Below are positions 44,001 through 49,899 of a stretch of DNA of 55,898 nt, in pieces. The stretch is from Cyanobacteria bacterium SZAS LIN-3 (lineage in GTDB: Bacteria > Cyanobacteriota > Vampirovibrionia > Obscuribacterales > Obscuribacteraceae), in NCBI GenBank assembly GCA_018266215.1, contig JAFEAV010000037.1:1-55898 (forward strand). The letters run 5' to 3'. Position numbers and translations under genes: made by a program. The notes below the pieces were generated by a model, which was not told the origin of the DNA, did not search any database, and saw nothing but the letters and a program-made list of their open reading frames with translations. Each line of letters opens with the position of its first letter. The first letter of the stretch is position 1.

Positions 44001-44316
44001 TGCCGAGACCTTCAACCCACCCGGTACTGTGGATTGTGCCGGCATTATGAGCAGCATCATTTATAACGTCTTGAGTCGAGCGATTTTTGCCACCCAGCAT
44101 GCTGGCGACGCCCAGCATGGTATCAACTCCAACTTTCGTCGCTCCCTGGACCGCACCTTCGGTCGTAGTCCGGGTATCGAGGGCGGTGGACGGCTTATGA
44201 GTCCCACCAGGCACGCCAGCGCCCAGAGAAAGAGTGCTGGCCAGCTCTTTCATCATATCTTCCGCAGGCTTGGTGGCCTCCGGAGTCTTTCCTGGTTGAT
44301 GGGGTACGTCTGTCAT
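38080..44316 (-). CDS. Giant Ala/Thr/Glu-rich repeat protein of unknown function
   Basis: 2078 residues, no signal peptide. Layout: a Gly/Ala-rich N-terminal part (1-165) with one marginal hydrophobic segment (EIIGGTAAILGSLLLPAAG); a Pro/Thr/Val linker (about 380-500) with short repeats such as ETVQPQRV; four tandem helical repeats (511-960); a long helical, probably coiled-coil region (about 960-1600) rich in Ala, Glu, Gln; a Gly/Ala stretch near TGYTLLGTGGATFGVGAYLRAG; and a low-complexity C-terminus with an acidic patch (HDDDDEQGHD) and basic end (PPRKRPDK). A promoter is found just upstream. It looks like a structural or scaffold protein; no catalytic domain was recognised. The reading frame is intact over 6.2 kb. 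Confidence 0.85.
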   Translation of the reverse strand: MTDVPHQPGKTPEATKPAEDMMKELASTLSLGAGVPGGTHKPSTALDTRTTTEGAVQGATKVGVDTMLGVASMLGGKNRSTQDVINDAAHNAGTIHSTGWVEGLGNALSGVGHIVTHPLETASAIKKAGVQASETMQHGTAGQKGEIIGGTAAILGSLLLPAAGNLGKIGTETKALSTASTALDEANVARTAVNAYRDNTAAARIAAQAQVDELAAARVTKAVSNTTKAAEAVEAVQPAASVGTRFKLPTIEPVVKPSAFTTELKPQTYTYLGNDAAAGQSTLGRFSPTLKAESPALKLSTRVDGLVTGESTPGLLHPAERFNPLKTRPAFVAEATPIKVPGLTSAIETPPTALKGVATRVETEAAGLETGTAAKVERTVAPTKVETTASGVTGKHTETVSPQHVEPVKPLQGETVKPVHGETVQPQRVETVQPQRVENRFDGTGTASAGRKAEVVSEPVVPSQVHPPVPTETNLGGKRIVNEPAAGSVESAATRGPDAVNVPVRERPVAALSATGEAPAVIANKAESHLQVFTRATGESGVTLTPQAQTSLKELSTQLQTISRSGEVAVPVATRQAMAENIATIERSLTASGADAGVTTKLNQLKATVAELTPGADVAVVKATEPAVSAALTRTGEAPAVIASKAESHLEVFTSATGESAVTLNPQAQRSLQELTTQLRTISRSGEAAVPVATREAMAENIATIERSMTASGADASVTAKFNQLKTTVSELTPVTEQAIGNAVKPAVTAVLEPTVVAGKAAENVQAITRLSGEGRVTLTQEAERSLQSLDTQLKTIAQQGSEGVTLAVRNEMSENIAVIERSLAKSGADPVVARELNQLKSTINEMAPSRVAPIAPVTEAPITLAARAGEKVEVISQNISQRGLKLGTEAEQSLQSINAQLKVVAEGGTPLTAQASQKLAQEVATVERAVAASGTTDATVTTAVRELKATVGEISTATVERQQMTAVQTGLTALESDGAKLSSSVQKLAKEIQELPVTTAADQRVASTISQKLETLEQKLTPGRLAETPVYTTGEIQTIVRELEKPEYSRFFAENPRAARALEEVKASTTAVVNTSGRVETAQLGIARIRDAEVFQTGVDGMVATTREIRATASAAEVTQPVAAALKNIETELATIKTGANPEAVLRNVQVSIEQIETAGARNIARELKQGLGELENTSTVVDRTRRIEASVATIRTEGASLEAQTSRLSRTFADEAVTAPSASGAALSTNAQVSENLQFISRQAKLLDAGEAGSNAVVKIKDAFTKVEELTAGQLSADQSAALNRIRQTISTIDQASVEATGLRRFETNAARIAEQSGRVESITARVAQTVDMTSPAALDARLEQKLSKINSAAQEINTAKTLDQQITALNKLTSAVSEPELQAVLKGTKQGARIFEDLQVASADLHESVSYRALERYKVVAQAEAENAAAAARALESRIQSDVALSNSRSLQTAASDYRSAAEAFAKAPDKNIAAAQMQQKLEVLQTEIKATTTASSVARGEEMTTLTRAHAGLTESVADGELMTRRLIDRRLPVVESGFEQIGRVGSSVVQREIMKDLGNQIQTLRYLEARTGVGAEALDQAQLQLIKAQNDLEVATYRRSLIKLAAAGDQAATDKLLVSGLTSDGYKASAMANASGPAARLFEDFVRNRTNLAGLLNRDGYSVGKLAASDPLFVNNPGWLSAKAIRNTGYTLLGTGGATFGVGAYLRAGEIRAENSRIENSRTGDAKVQPPVESTPAGKVTPVNAAGDSQAAPAASGEASFNRVTGHSAGEPQGFSANGQTIARNAYAQDITSQALPRNAATFNGNVVGDAAGATVVPLRPAVVSAGPFIVLNNDVDRDRKLYALSYSGTMFGVKKGADAPTAPEVKVPFATAQTFKIKSGPSKLDTPVDLNRPGSTQFNTPSASLASPFALGLGQKQRDVLTGRSVGGNYGSSSVTSRTGDASMKLASFSEVDAEEGGTGAGTKHLKNVERTESSGIDSNAAHSGGAAVNAQASNSINHDDDDEQGHDPGAAGVVQGHGNDPSGSNDPATSVAATSPSAGAGTGTNTSARNGAPNSVGVPPRKRPDKNAISA
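41437..42786 (-). repeat. Four tandem ~108-120-residue coding repeats
   Basis: Within the giant protein, residues 511-960. Each unit runs from a helix such as VIANKAESHLQVFT through LTPQAQTSLKELSTQLQTI and MAENIATIERSLTASGAD to LNQLKATVAELTP. Units 1 and 2 are offset by exactly 120 residues (360 bases) and share about 82 of 99 residues by eye; units 3 and 4 are more divergent, with offsets of 115 and 108. The order of similarity suggests stepwise duplication. Confidence 0.85.
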
Positions 44317-44673
44317 TGCCTGCTGTTTTCTGCTCGACGGTTAACCTGTCTGTCCAACGCTCCTGGGTATATACCGGTTGCCAAGTATTTTGACAAATTT
44401 TTCATATTTTAAGAAGCGTAGGCCCCGCAAAAGCGGGAAATTTAGCGGTAACAAGTGGGGGAATTCCCACTGATCTCGCCTCCGAAGTGATACCTTTTGA
44501 TTGGTTTAGAGAAAAAAACCTCAGTAAAATCCATCTTCTCTATACCCCGCGGGCAGTCGGGACCAAACCTCGTAATTACCGCAAAGCCCGTTGTCAAGAG
44601 GCTTGGCGACGTCTCCGTCAAACAGCACATTCCCGGACAGCCTCGGCTAAAAGCGGCATCCCATCTACAAACT
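44317..44673. other. Divergent intergenic region between giant protein gene and cysE
   Basis: 357 bases. It holds the giant gene's promoter (44368-44396), a small hairpin CCCGC-AAAA-GCGGG near 44424-44437 and a near-palindrome GTGGGGGAATTCCCAC at 44456-44471. The cysE frame is open upstream to 44497, but that part lacks similarity to the family. No T-box or other known riboswitch was recognised. Confidence 0.5.
44368..44396 (-). promoter_or_regulatory. Sigma-70 promoter of the giant protein gene
   Basis: Minus strand: TTGTCA at 44396-44391, a 17-base spacer and TATATA at 44373-44368, matching five and four of six consensus bases. The start of transcription would be near 44361, 45 bases before the ATG at 44316. 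Confidence 0.6.
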
Positions 44674-45438
44674 ATGTATCTTCGCGAGAGTTTAAACAAT
44701 ATCCTGGAGAAGGATCCGGCAGCCAGAAGCAAGCTGGAAGTCATTCTTTGCTATCCGGGCTTTCATGCTCTCTTTTTCCATAAATTTGCCCACGCTCTCT
44801 GGCTGAAGAATATACGCACTCCGGCCCGATTTATTTCTCACCTGGGCCGGGTCTTCACCGGCATAGAAATCCACCCCGGCGCCACTATTGGCCGCCGCGT
44901 CTTCATCGACCATGGCATGGGCGTGGTCATAGGCGAAACCGCCGAAGTGGGTGACGATGTTGTCATATATCAGGGCGTCACCCTCGGGGCCGGCGCCGCC
45001 GCCCGACAGGGGGCCATGTCCCGCGACACCAAGCGCCACCCGACCCTGGGCCAGGGCGTGATAGTCGGCAGCGGCGCCGAAATCCAGGGGGCAATTGTCG
45101 TGGGAGACAATGTGCGGGTGGCTTCAGGTTCAATTGTGCTCAAGGACGTGCCACCTAATTCCGTAGTCGTCGGGGTACCCGGACGGGTCATTTACCAGGA
45201 CGGCCAGAAGGTCGAAAAGCCGTGTCCTGTCGAAGAAGCGCCGGATCTGGAGCTGCAGGCCATTAAGAGTCTTAAAGAGCACCTTGAGGCCGTAGAAGCC
45301 AAACTGGCGCGGCTCCAGCAAAAGATGCGCGACCGCGAGGAGACCGGGTCTCTGTCAGGGCAAAATTATCCGACGGTCAAGCAAAACGATGGCGGCAGTG
45401 ACCCGGTTGATGTCTTTCTGCAAGGGTCTGGCATTTGA
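44674..45438 (+). CDS. cysE: Serine O-acetyltransferase
   Basis: Makes O-acetylserine for cysteine synthesis. 254 residues: the N-terminal helical domain begins MYLRESLNNILEKDPAARS, then left-handed beta-helix repeats with the catalytic region GIEIHPGATIGRRVFIDHG and VIGETAEVGDDVVIYQGVTLG. The C-terminal part beyond the helix (LEAVEAKLARLQQKMRD) is a coiled-coil extension. ATG 44674 matches the usual family start; it lacks a clear ribosome-binding site. The longer frame from 44497 is doubtful. Confidence 0.93.
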   Translation: MYLRESLNNILEKDPAARSKLEVILCYPGFHALFFHKFAHALWLKNIRTPARFISHLGRVFTGIEIHPGATIGRRVFIDHGMGVVIGETAEVGDDVVIYQGVTLGAGAAARQGAMSRDTKRHPTLGQGVIVGSGAEIQGAIVVGDNVRVASGSIVLKDVPPNSVVVGVPGRVIYQDGQKVEKPCPVEEAPDLELQAIKSLKEHLEAVEAKLARLQQKMRDREETGSLSGQNYPTVKQNDGGSDPVDVFLQGSGI

Positions 45439-45510
45439 CGTGAAGATTCAACTTGGTAAGCGGGTAGAATAAATCTGTGTTCCTTCCCTAGCTGGAGAAA
45501 GGTATCTCGC

Positions 45511-45741
45511 ATGGCGGTTAGCGAGCTTGAAAAGGCTTTTGGTACATTATCCGACGCACTCAATTTGACTGAGTCGGAAATCACCGAAGAAATAAAAATC
45601 ATTCAACAACAAATCGAAGAACTGAAAAATCGAATTGTTGAACTCACGGGTAAGCAGGAGACCCTTGCACACGACAGGACGTCCATCTCCGAAATGGTCG
45701 AGAGATATTGCGCCACCGAAAATGGTGCGCAGTCAACCTGA
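45511..45741 (+). CDS. Small coiled-coil protein
   Basis: 76 residues; ATG 45511 follows GGAGAAAGG by 8 bases, a strong site. Residues 18-50 form a heptad-patterned coiled coil (ITEEIKIIQQQIEELKNRIV). No known family. It lies 30 bases before the zinc-ribbon membrane protein gene on the same strand, so they may be an operon. A TAGAAT -10-like sequence occurs at 45465-45470. Confidence 0.65.
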   Translation: MAVSELEKAFGTLSDALNLTESEITEEIKIIQQQIEELKNRIVELTGKQETLAHDRTSISEMVERYCATENGAQST

Positions 45742-45771
45742 CACAAATCAACTAGTGAGCCTTAAAACGTA

Positions 45772-46272
45772 ATGTCAGGATCCTGTCCCTACTGTGGTGC
45801 CAAACTTAACTACGGAATTAAATTCTGCGTAGTCTGTGGGCGTCCGATTGCCGGTCCCGATACCGGTAAGGTCGGCAGTGGGATGAGATCCGGTATAAGG
45901 CCGGCCGACGTAACGCGAAGGCTGGACGATTTGATGACGGTGGCCCGGTTCCGCCGATCGAAACGCTCGACCAATGTCGATCGCACGATGCGCTGGTTCT
46001 CGCTCAATGCCGTCTCCATTACAGTCGGCATCTGTCTCTTTTTCTGCGCCGTCAAACTCAGTCTTGACGGCGGCTTGATTTCGCGCAAAGACAGGATGAT
46101 AGCTCCGCTCAATCAGGTGCTCACTAATTTAGGCATTCGTGATTTCGGCGACGGCAAAAAAGCGGCAAAAGCCGACAAAAAAGCCGCCGACGATGCCTCG
46201 CAGGCAAGCGGCAGCGGCAAAAAACGCGCTAAAGGCAAAAACCGGTCGGGTAAGAGATCCGACCGCGGTTAA
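45772..46272 (+). CDS. Zinc-ribbon membrane protein with basic tail
   Basis: 166 residues. The N-terminal zinc ribbon has CPYC (5-8) and CVVC (19-22). One membrane helix follows (about 79-97, VSITVGICLFFCAVKL), and the C-terminus is a Lys-rich low-complexity tail (KKAAKADKKAADD, KKRAKGKNRSGKR) that could bind nucleic acid or acidic partners. With the N-terminal side cytoplasmic, the tail would be outside unless the helix is re-entrant. Function unknown. Confidence 0.7.
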   Translation: MSGSCPYCGAKLNYGIKFCVVCGRPIAGPDTGKVGSGMRSGIRPADVTRRLDDLMTVARFRRSKRSTNVDRTMRWFSLNAVSITVGICLFFCAVKLSLDGGLISRKDRMIAPLNQVLTNLGIRDFGDGKKAAKADKKAADDASQASGSGKKRAKGKNRSGKRSDRG

Positions 46273-46303
46273 GACGAGCCCATGGCTAAATTGGCCGGCA
46301 GGG

Positions 46304-46594
46304 TCAATCGCAGATTCGCTCGCCGTCATCACCGGCGTCGATCAGATTTTGCTTCGCTTCTTCCTGGGCCCTGAGGCGCTCGAGATCGTTCTTGTCGGCC
46401 GGGCGCACCATACCGTGCTCGCACAAGAGGCCGTATTCCTCAACCGACCAGTGCTTCTTCACCTTGGGTGATTTGTAGAGCGATACCCGTACTTCTTTGC
46501 CGCCGGCGGCGGTCACCTCGTAAAAGTATTCCTGGTCAAAAAACGGAGGTACTTTTACGACCAGTATCTGGCCCTTCTTAAGATTTTGCGGCAT
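46304..46594 (-). CDS. Hypothetical protein
   Basis: 96 residues from ATG 46594. An N-terminal beta-rich part (GQILVVKVPPFFDQEYFYEVTAAGGKE) is followed by HWSVEEYGLLCEHGMVRPA and an acidic helix. No signal peptide or membrane segment. It lies 47 bases upstream of the acyl-CoA dehydrogenase stop region, same strand, and converges with the zinc-ribbon gene. No family recognised. Confidence 0.6.
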   Translation of the reverse strand: MPQNLKKGQILVVKVPPFFDQEYFYEVTAAGGKEVRVSLYKSPKVKKHWSVEEYGLLCEHGMVRPADKNDLERLRAQEEAKQNLIDAGDDGERICD

Positions 46595-46641
46595 TGATCA
46601 AAACCCAAACTGACGCCTGCAAAGGTTAATAAAACCAGCAC

Positions 46642-47805
46642 TCAGACCGACATTACAAGCTCACGCCCCAACTCCACCTTGGTGCTCTCGCTTGTATTTT
46701 CGAAGAGCTGATAGACCTTGGCGTCGCGCATCAATTTTTCCACAGGATACTCGCGCGAAAAACCATACCCGCCAAAAATTTGCACCGCATCGCAGGTGGT
46801 GCGCATCACCATATCCTGGGCGAAGGCCTTGGCGCAGACCGCCTCGGTCGTGGAGACGTGTCCCTGATCCGCCAGTTGTGCCGCTTGATAGACGAGTAAG
46901 CGAGCGGCTTCCACATCTTTAGCCATGTCGGCCAGCATAAAGGCGATGGCCTGATGATTGCCGATATTCACACCAAAAGTGGTGCGCTCCTTGGCATACT
47001 TGATGGCATGTTCAAGAGAGGCCCGAGCCACACCGACCATGCCGGCGGCAGCCAGGGGATAGGTCTTGGTCAGACAGCGGGTGTGTATCTCCAGACCCTG
47101 ACCGATAGTGCCAAGCAGGCTGGTCGCAGGCAGGAGAATTTCTTCAAATCGGGCCGAGGTAGCCACCATGCAGCGACGTCCGAGCAGGGCACTGCGCTCA
47201 CCAAAGACAAGACCGTCGTCATCGGCTTTGACGATAAAGTAGCTGAAGCTCTCCTTATCGGCTGAAGAACCGCCCTTGGACCGCCCCTCGGTTTCGCGTC
47301 GGTCTTCCTGCGCCCGCACAAGATACCACTGGGCCACGCCACCATTAATGATGGCGCCGTGACGACCGCTCAAAATATATTCATCGCCTTCGCGGCGGAA
47401 AAAGACACGGCTGGATTTGATACCGCCGCCGGCCGCATATCCGGCCAGAGCAGGCTGGTCCAAGAGCGGCGTCAAATACTCGTCATGCTGTTCCTTACTG
47501 CCGAAATCAATCAAAAATTGCTGGGCGAAGGTGGAGGCTTCAGCACTGCCGGCGATGCCACAATCACCGGCACCAAGCTCTTCTGCAATAATCGCGCCAT
47601 CATAGGTTGAGAGCCCCAGACCGCCGAGAGCTTCAGGCACCTGGGTATTGAGCAGACCGCTTTCAAAAGCGCGGGACAGTATCTCGCGGGGGAACTCCGC
47701 ACTGCTGTCAAATTTATGAGCATTAGGAGCCAGTTCGCGCTCGGCAAAATCGCGGGCCAGTTTTTGATATTCGAGTTGATCGCCGGTTAGTTTGTGATTG
47801 AGCAT
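46642..47805 (-). CDS. Acyl-CoA dehydrogenase
   Basis: 387 residues, the usual length. The N-terminal helical domain begins LNHKLTGDQLEYQKLARDFAERELAP, the middle beta domain shows GYAAGGGIKSSRVFFRR and GRHGAIINGG, and the C-terminal helical domain has YAKERTTFGVNIGNHQ and QIFGGYGFSREYPVEKLMRDAKV. FAD-dependent alpha,beta-dehydrogenation of an acyl-CoA. The position usually reading EGTSEI reads ENTSES. ATG 47805 is chosen; the frame to 48066 adds 87 residues without family similarity. No beta-oxidation partners are adjacent. Confidence 0.9.
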   Translation of the reverse strand: MLNHKLTGDQLEYQKLARDFAERELAPNAHKFDSSAEFPREILSRAFESGLLNTQVPEALGGLGLSTYDGAIIAEELGAGDCGIAGSAEASTFAQQFLIDFGSKEQHDEYLTPLLDQPALAGYAAGGGIKSSRVFFRREGDEYILSGRHGAIINGGVAQWYLVRAQEDRRETEGRSKGGSSADKESFSYFIVKADDDGLVFGERSALLGRRCMVATSARFEEILLPATSLLGTIGQGLEIHTRCLTKTYPLAAAGMVGVARASLEHAIKYAKERTTFGVNIGNHQAIAFMLADMAKDVEAARLLVYQAAQLADQGHVSTTEAVCAKAFAQDMVMRTTCDAVQIFGGYGFSREYPVEKLMRDAKVYQLFENTSESTKVELGRELVMSV

Positions 47806-48137
47806 TACTTTTCGCAGAGAAGGGAATGAGTACACCAGGACAGGCAAGAAACTGGAGAGAACCGCTCTGGGGCCAGTTTTCCACAGATTAGAGCTTACTA
47901 CGCCTGTCCAGCCGACCGCTTCACGCAAGAGGCTAATTAGCATCTTATTAGGAAAAAAGGGGACACTTCTCTTGGCATCGATCGTATGTCCAAAGCAGTG
48001 CTTGAATGGGGCTCTCCGGGGCACTGGTGAAAGAAAGTTCACATAAAGAAGCGGCATTGAGGTCAATTGTTGCCACTATGCACTTGACCATCAGGGCGGC
48101 CGTTGTCATCATTAGTACACTGTCAAGATGATGTGAA
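47806..48137. other. Divergent intergenic region between acyl-CoA dehydrogenase and rpe
   Basis: 332 bases with no credible gene. The only signal recognised is a possible rpe promoter at 48084-48112. Confidence 0.5.
48084..48112 (+). promoter_or_regulatory. Possible promoter of rpe
   Basis: TTGACC (48084-48089), a 17-base spacer and CATCAT (48107-48112), five and four matches to the consensus. Transcription would begin near 48119, about 19 bases before the rpe ATG. Confidence 0.4.
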
Positions 48138-48812
48138 ATGTCCCTCTTAGTCGCCCCGTCCATACTATCTGCTGATTTTTCCCGTCTCGGCGAAGAAGTT
48201 CGCAGGGCCGAAAACGCCCAGGCCGACTGGATTCATGTCGACGTCATGGACGGTCATTTCGTGCCCAATTTGACCATCGGCGCCCCCGTGGTGAAAAGCC
48301 TGAGAGGCTGTACCCATCTGCCGCTCGATGTGCACTTGATGATTACCGATCCGGACCGCTATCTGTCGGATTTTGCCAATGCCGGTGCCGACTATATAAC
48401 CGTGCACCAGGAAGCCTGCACCCACTTGCAGCGCACCCTGGCTCATATCCGCTCCCTTGGTAAAAAAGCGGGCGTAGCGCTCAATCCGGCCACGTCGGAA
48501 GAAACACTGCGCTATGTTTTGCAGGATCTCGATCTGGTCCTGGTGATGTCGGTCAACCCCGGCTTCGGCGGACAAAAGTTTATTGCCGAAATCCTGCCCA
48601 AAATCGAACGCCTGCGCAGGATGCTCGATGAAGCAGGCAATCAAGCGGCGAAAATTTCGGTGGACGGCGGCATCACAGCCGCGACCGCCAAACTCGTAGC
48701 CCAGAGTGGGGCATCAGTGGTAGTGGCTGGCAATAGTGTCTATGGAGCGCCCGACATTAATAAGGCCGTGTCTGAGCTAAAAGCCCAGGCCGCCGAGACG
48801 GTGCGCAAATAA
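48138..48812 (+). CDS. rpe: Ribulose-phosphate 3-epimerase
   Basis: Interconverts ribulose-5-P and xylulose-5-P. 224 residues, TIM barrel with VAPSILSADFSRLGEEV, HVDVMDGHFVPNLTIG (metal His and catalytic Asp), VHLMITDPDRY, VMSVNPGFGGQKFI and SVDGGI. Start ATG 48138 with a weak ribosome-binding site. Its stop overlaps an ATG of the next frame, so the secreted TPR-like gene is probably co-transcribed. Confidence 0.95.
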   Translation: MSLLVAPSILSADFSRLGEEVRRAENAQADWIHVDVMDGHFVPNLTIGAPVVKSLRGCTHLPLDVHLMITDPDRYLSDFANAGADYITVHQEACTHLQRTLAHIRSLGKKAGVALNPATSEETLRYVLQDLDLVLVMSVNPGFGGQKFIAEILPKIERLRRMLDEAGNQAAKISVDGGITAATAKLVAQSGASVVVAGNSVYGAPDINKAVSELKAQAAETVRK

Positions 48813-48841
48813 TGAATAAAGGTAGAAGGAGAATGACTGAC

Positions 48842-49492
48842 ATGTCTTACGCCGGAAACATCAAGGCCCAACGAGTGCCTGGCAAGAATGGCGCCAAACT
48901 GGCCGCCGCTATATTCGTTGTTGCCGCGACGATCTTTGTCGGCGGTCCTGTGCAGGCCTATGACGACTACGTAGTCGACACCTCAAATATCGGCAGAGAC
49001 AGCCACGGTGTTGTCACCTCCGACCAGTTTTTAGAGCTCGGCGTCCCATCGGCCAACGCCCTGCGCATCGAAGGCGAACAGGCCATGAAGATGGGCAAAA
49101 TAGACCGCGCGATCATGGTTTTGCAACGCTCGGTAGAGCTGGCACCGCGTGACATGGACGGTCGTATTCTCTACGCGGAAGCGCTGGAGAAAAAGTTGAT
49201 GCGCCAGAAAGACCGCGATCCCAAGCTTTTCAACTTTTGCACCAAGCAATGGCTCTTCATCGCAAAATCAGCTGAATTTGCCGATCAGGGTCAGCAGGGC
49301 TACAACCACCTCTACAAACTGACCGGAGCTGTCCCCAAACGCTTTGAGAAAGAAAAGAAATTTCTCGAACGCGTTTTGATTCCGGAAGACGGTTCAGTCA
49401 AAGTGACGATAGGCAGACATCCGACGGCCGGTAACGAGCTGGATCTTGAACCAATCGCCCACAAGAAGAAAAAAGACAACGAAGAACTCTAG
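48842..49492 (+). CDS. Secreted TPR-like hypothetical protein
   Basis: 216 residues. Signal peptide (GAKLAAAIFVVAATIFVGGPVQA, cut before YDDYVV). Residues 55-110 look like a tetratricopeptide pair (ALRIEGEQAMKMGKIDRAIM, SVELAPRDMDGRILYAEALE). The C-terminus is basic (HKKKKDNEEL). ATG 48842 has GGAG 10 bases upstream; ATGs at 48812 and 48833 are alternatives. It may act in the periplasm as an assembly factor; no specific family is recognised. Confidence 0.72.
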   Translation: MSYAGNIKAQRVPGKNGAKLAAAIFVVAATIFVGGPVQAYDDYVVDTSNIGRDSHGVVTSDQFLELGVPSANALRIEGEQAMKMGKIDRAIMVLQRSVELAPRDMDGRILYAEALEKKLMRQKDRDPKLFNFCTKQWLFIAKSAEFADQGQQGYNHLYKLTGAVPKRFEKEKKFLERVLIPEDGSVKVTIGRHPTAGNELDLEPIAHKKKKDNEEL

Positions 49493-49899
49493 TCTTTAGA
49501 TTCAGCTCTGGCCCGCCGCATTATCCAGCGGCTCAGGCTCAAAATCATACTGACCAGTCCCCAGATCAAAGGCACAATGCCCAGCACGATCCAGGTCCAG
49601 CAGCTGTGCATGGTGATCAGATGCTCGCGCATCATTTTCATGGAGCCGACAAAAGGCGCGTCGTCCATGTACTGCAAAATCAAAAGGAAAAAACCGATCA
49701 GAGTATTGAAGAGACCAAATAGAAAAGTCAGCCAGCCCTGACGCCAGAGCACCAGCAGGGGAAAGAAACCGAGCAGTAAAAGTGCATCGGGCACAAAAGC
49801 CATCGCGCTGCCGGGTTTGATCACAAAGGCCAGAACGATACTCAAGACCCAGAGTACGGTAGAAATCACAGTCGGAATCAGAGCTTTACTTTTAGCCAT
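49489..49899 (-). CDS. Four-helix integral membrane protein
   Basis: 136 residues from ATG 49899, with about four hydrophobic helices (starting ALIPTVISTVLWVLSIVLAF, AFVPDALLLLGFFPLLVLW, FLFGLFNTLIGFFLLIL, and the C-terminal WTWIVLGIVPLIWGLVSMIL). No motif identifies a family. It overlaps the stop of the TOPRIM gene by 8 bases, suggesting coupled translation, and its own stop overlaps the convergent TPR-like gene by 4 bases. The longer frame to 49953 lies inside the TOPRIM gene. Confidence 0.7.
   Translation of the reverse strand: MAKSKALIPTVISTVLWVLSIVLAFVIKPGSAMAFVPDALLLLGFFPLLVLWRQGWLTFLFGLFNTLIGFFLLILQYMDDAPFVGSMKMMREHLITMHSCWTWIVLGIVPLIWGLVSMILSLSRWIMRRARAESKD

Noticed and set aside
44497..44673. 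59-residue extension of cysE
   Set aside because: Open frame, but unlike serine acetyltransferase N-termini; the family start matches ATG 44674.
47806..48066. 87-residue N-terminal extension of the acyl-CoA dehydrogenase
   Set aside because: No family similarity, no ribosome-binding site, and the ATG at 47805 gives the normal start.
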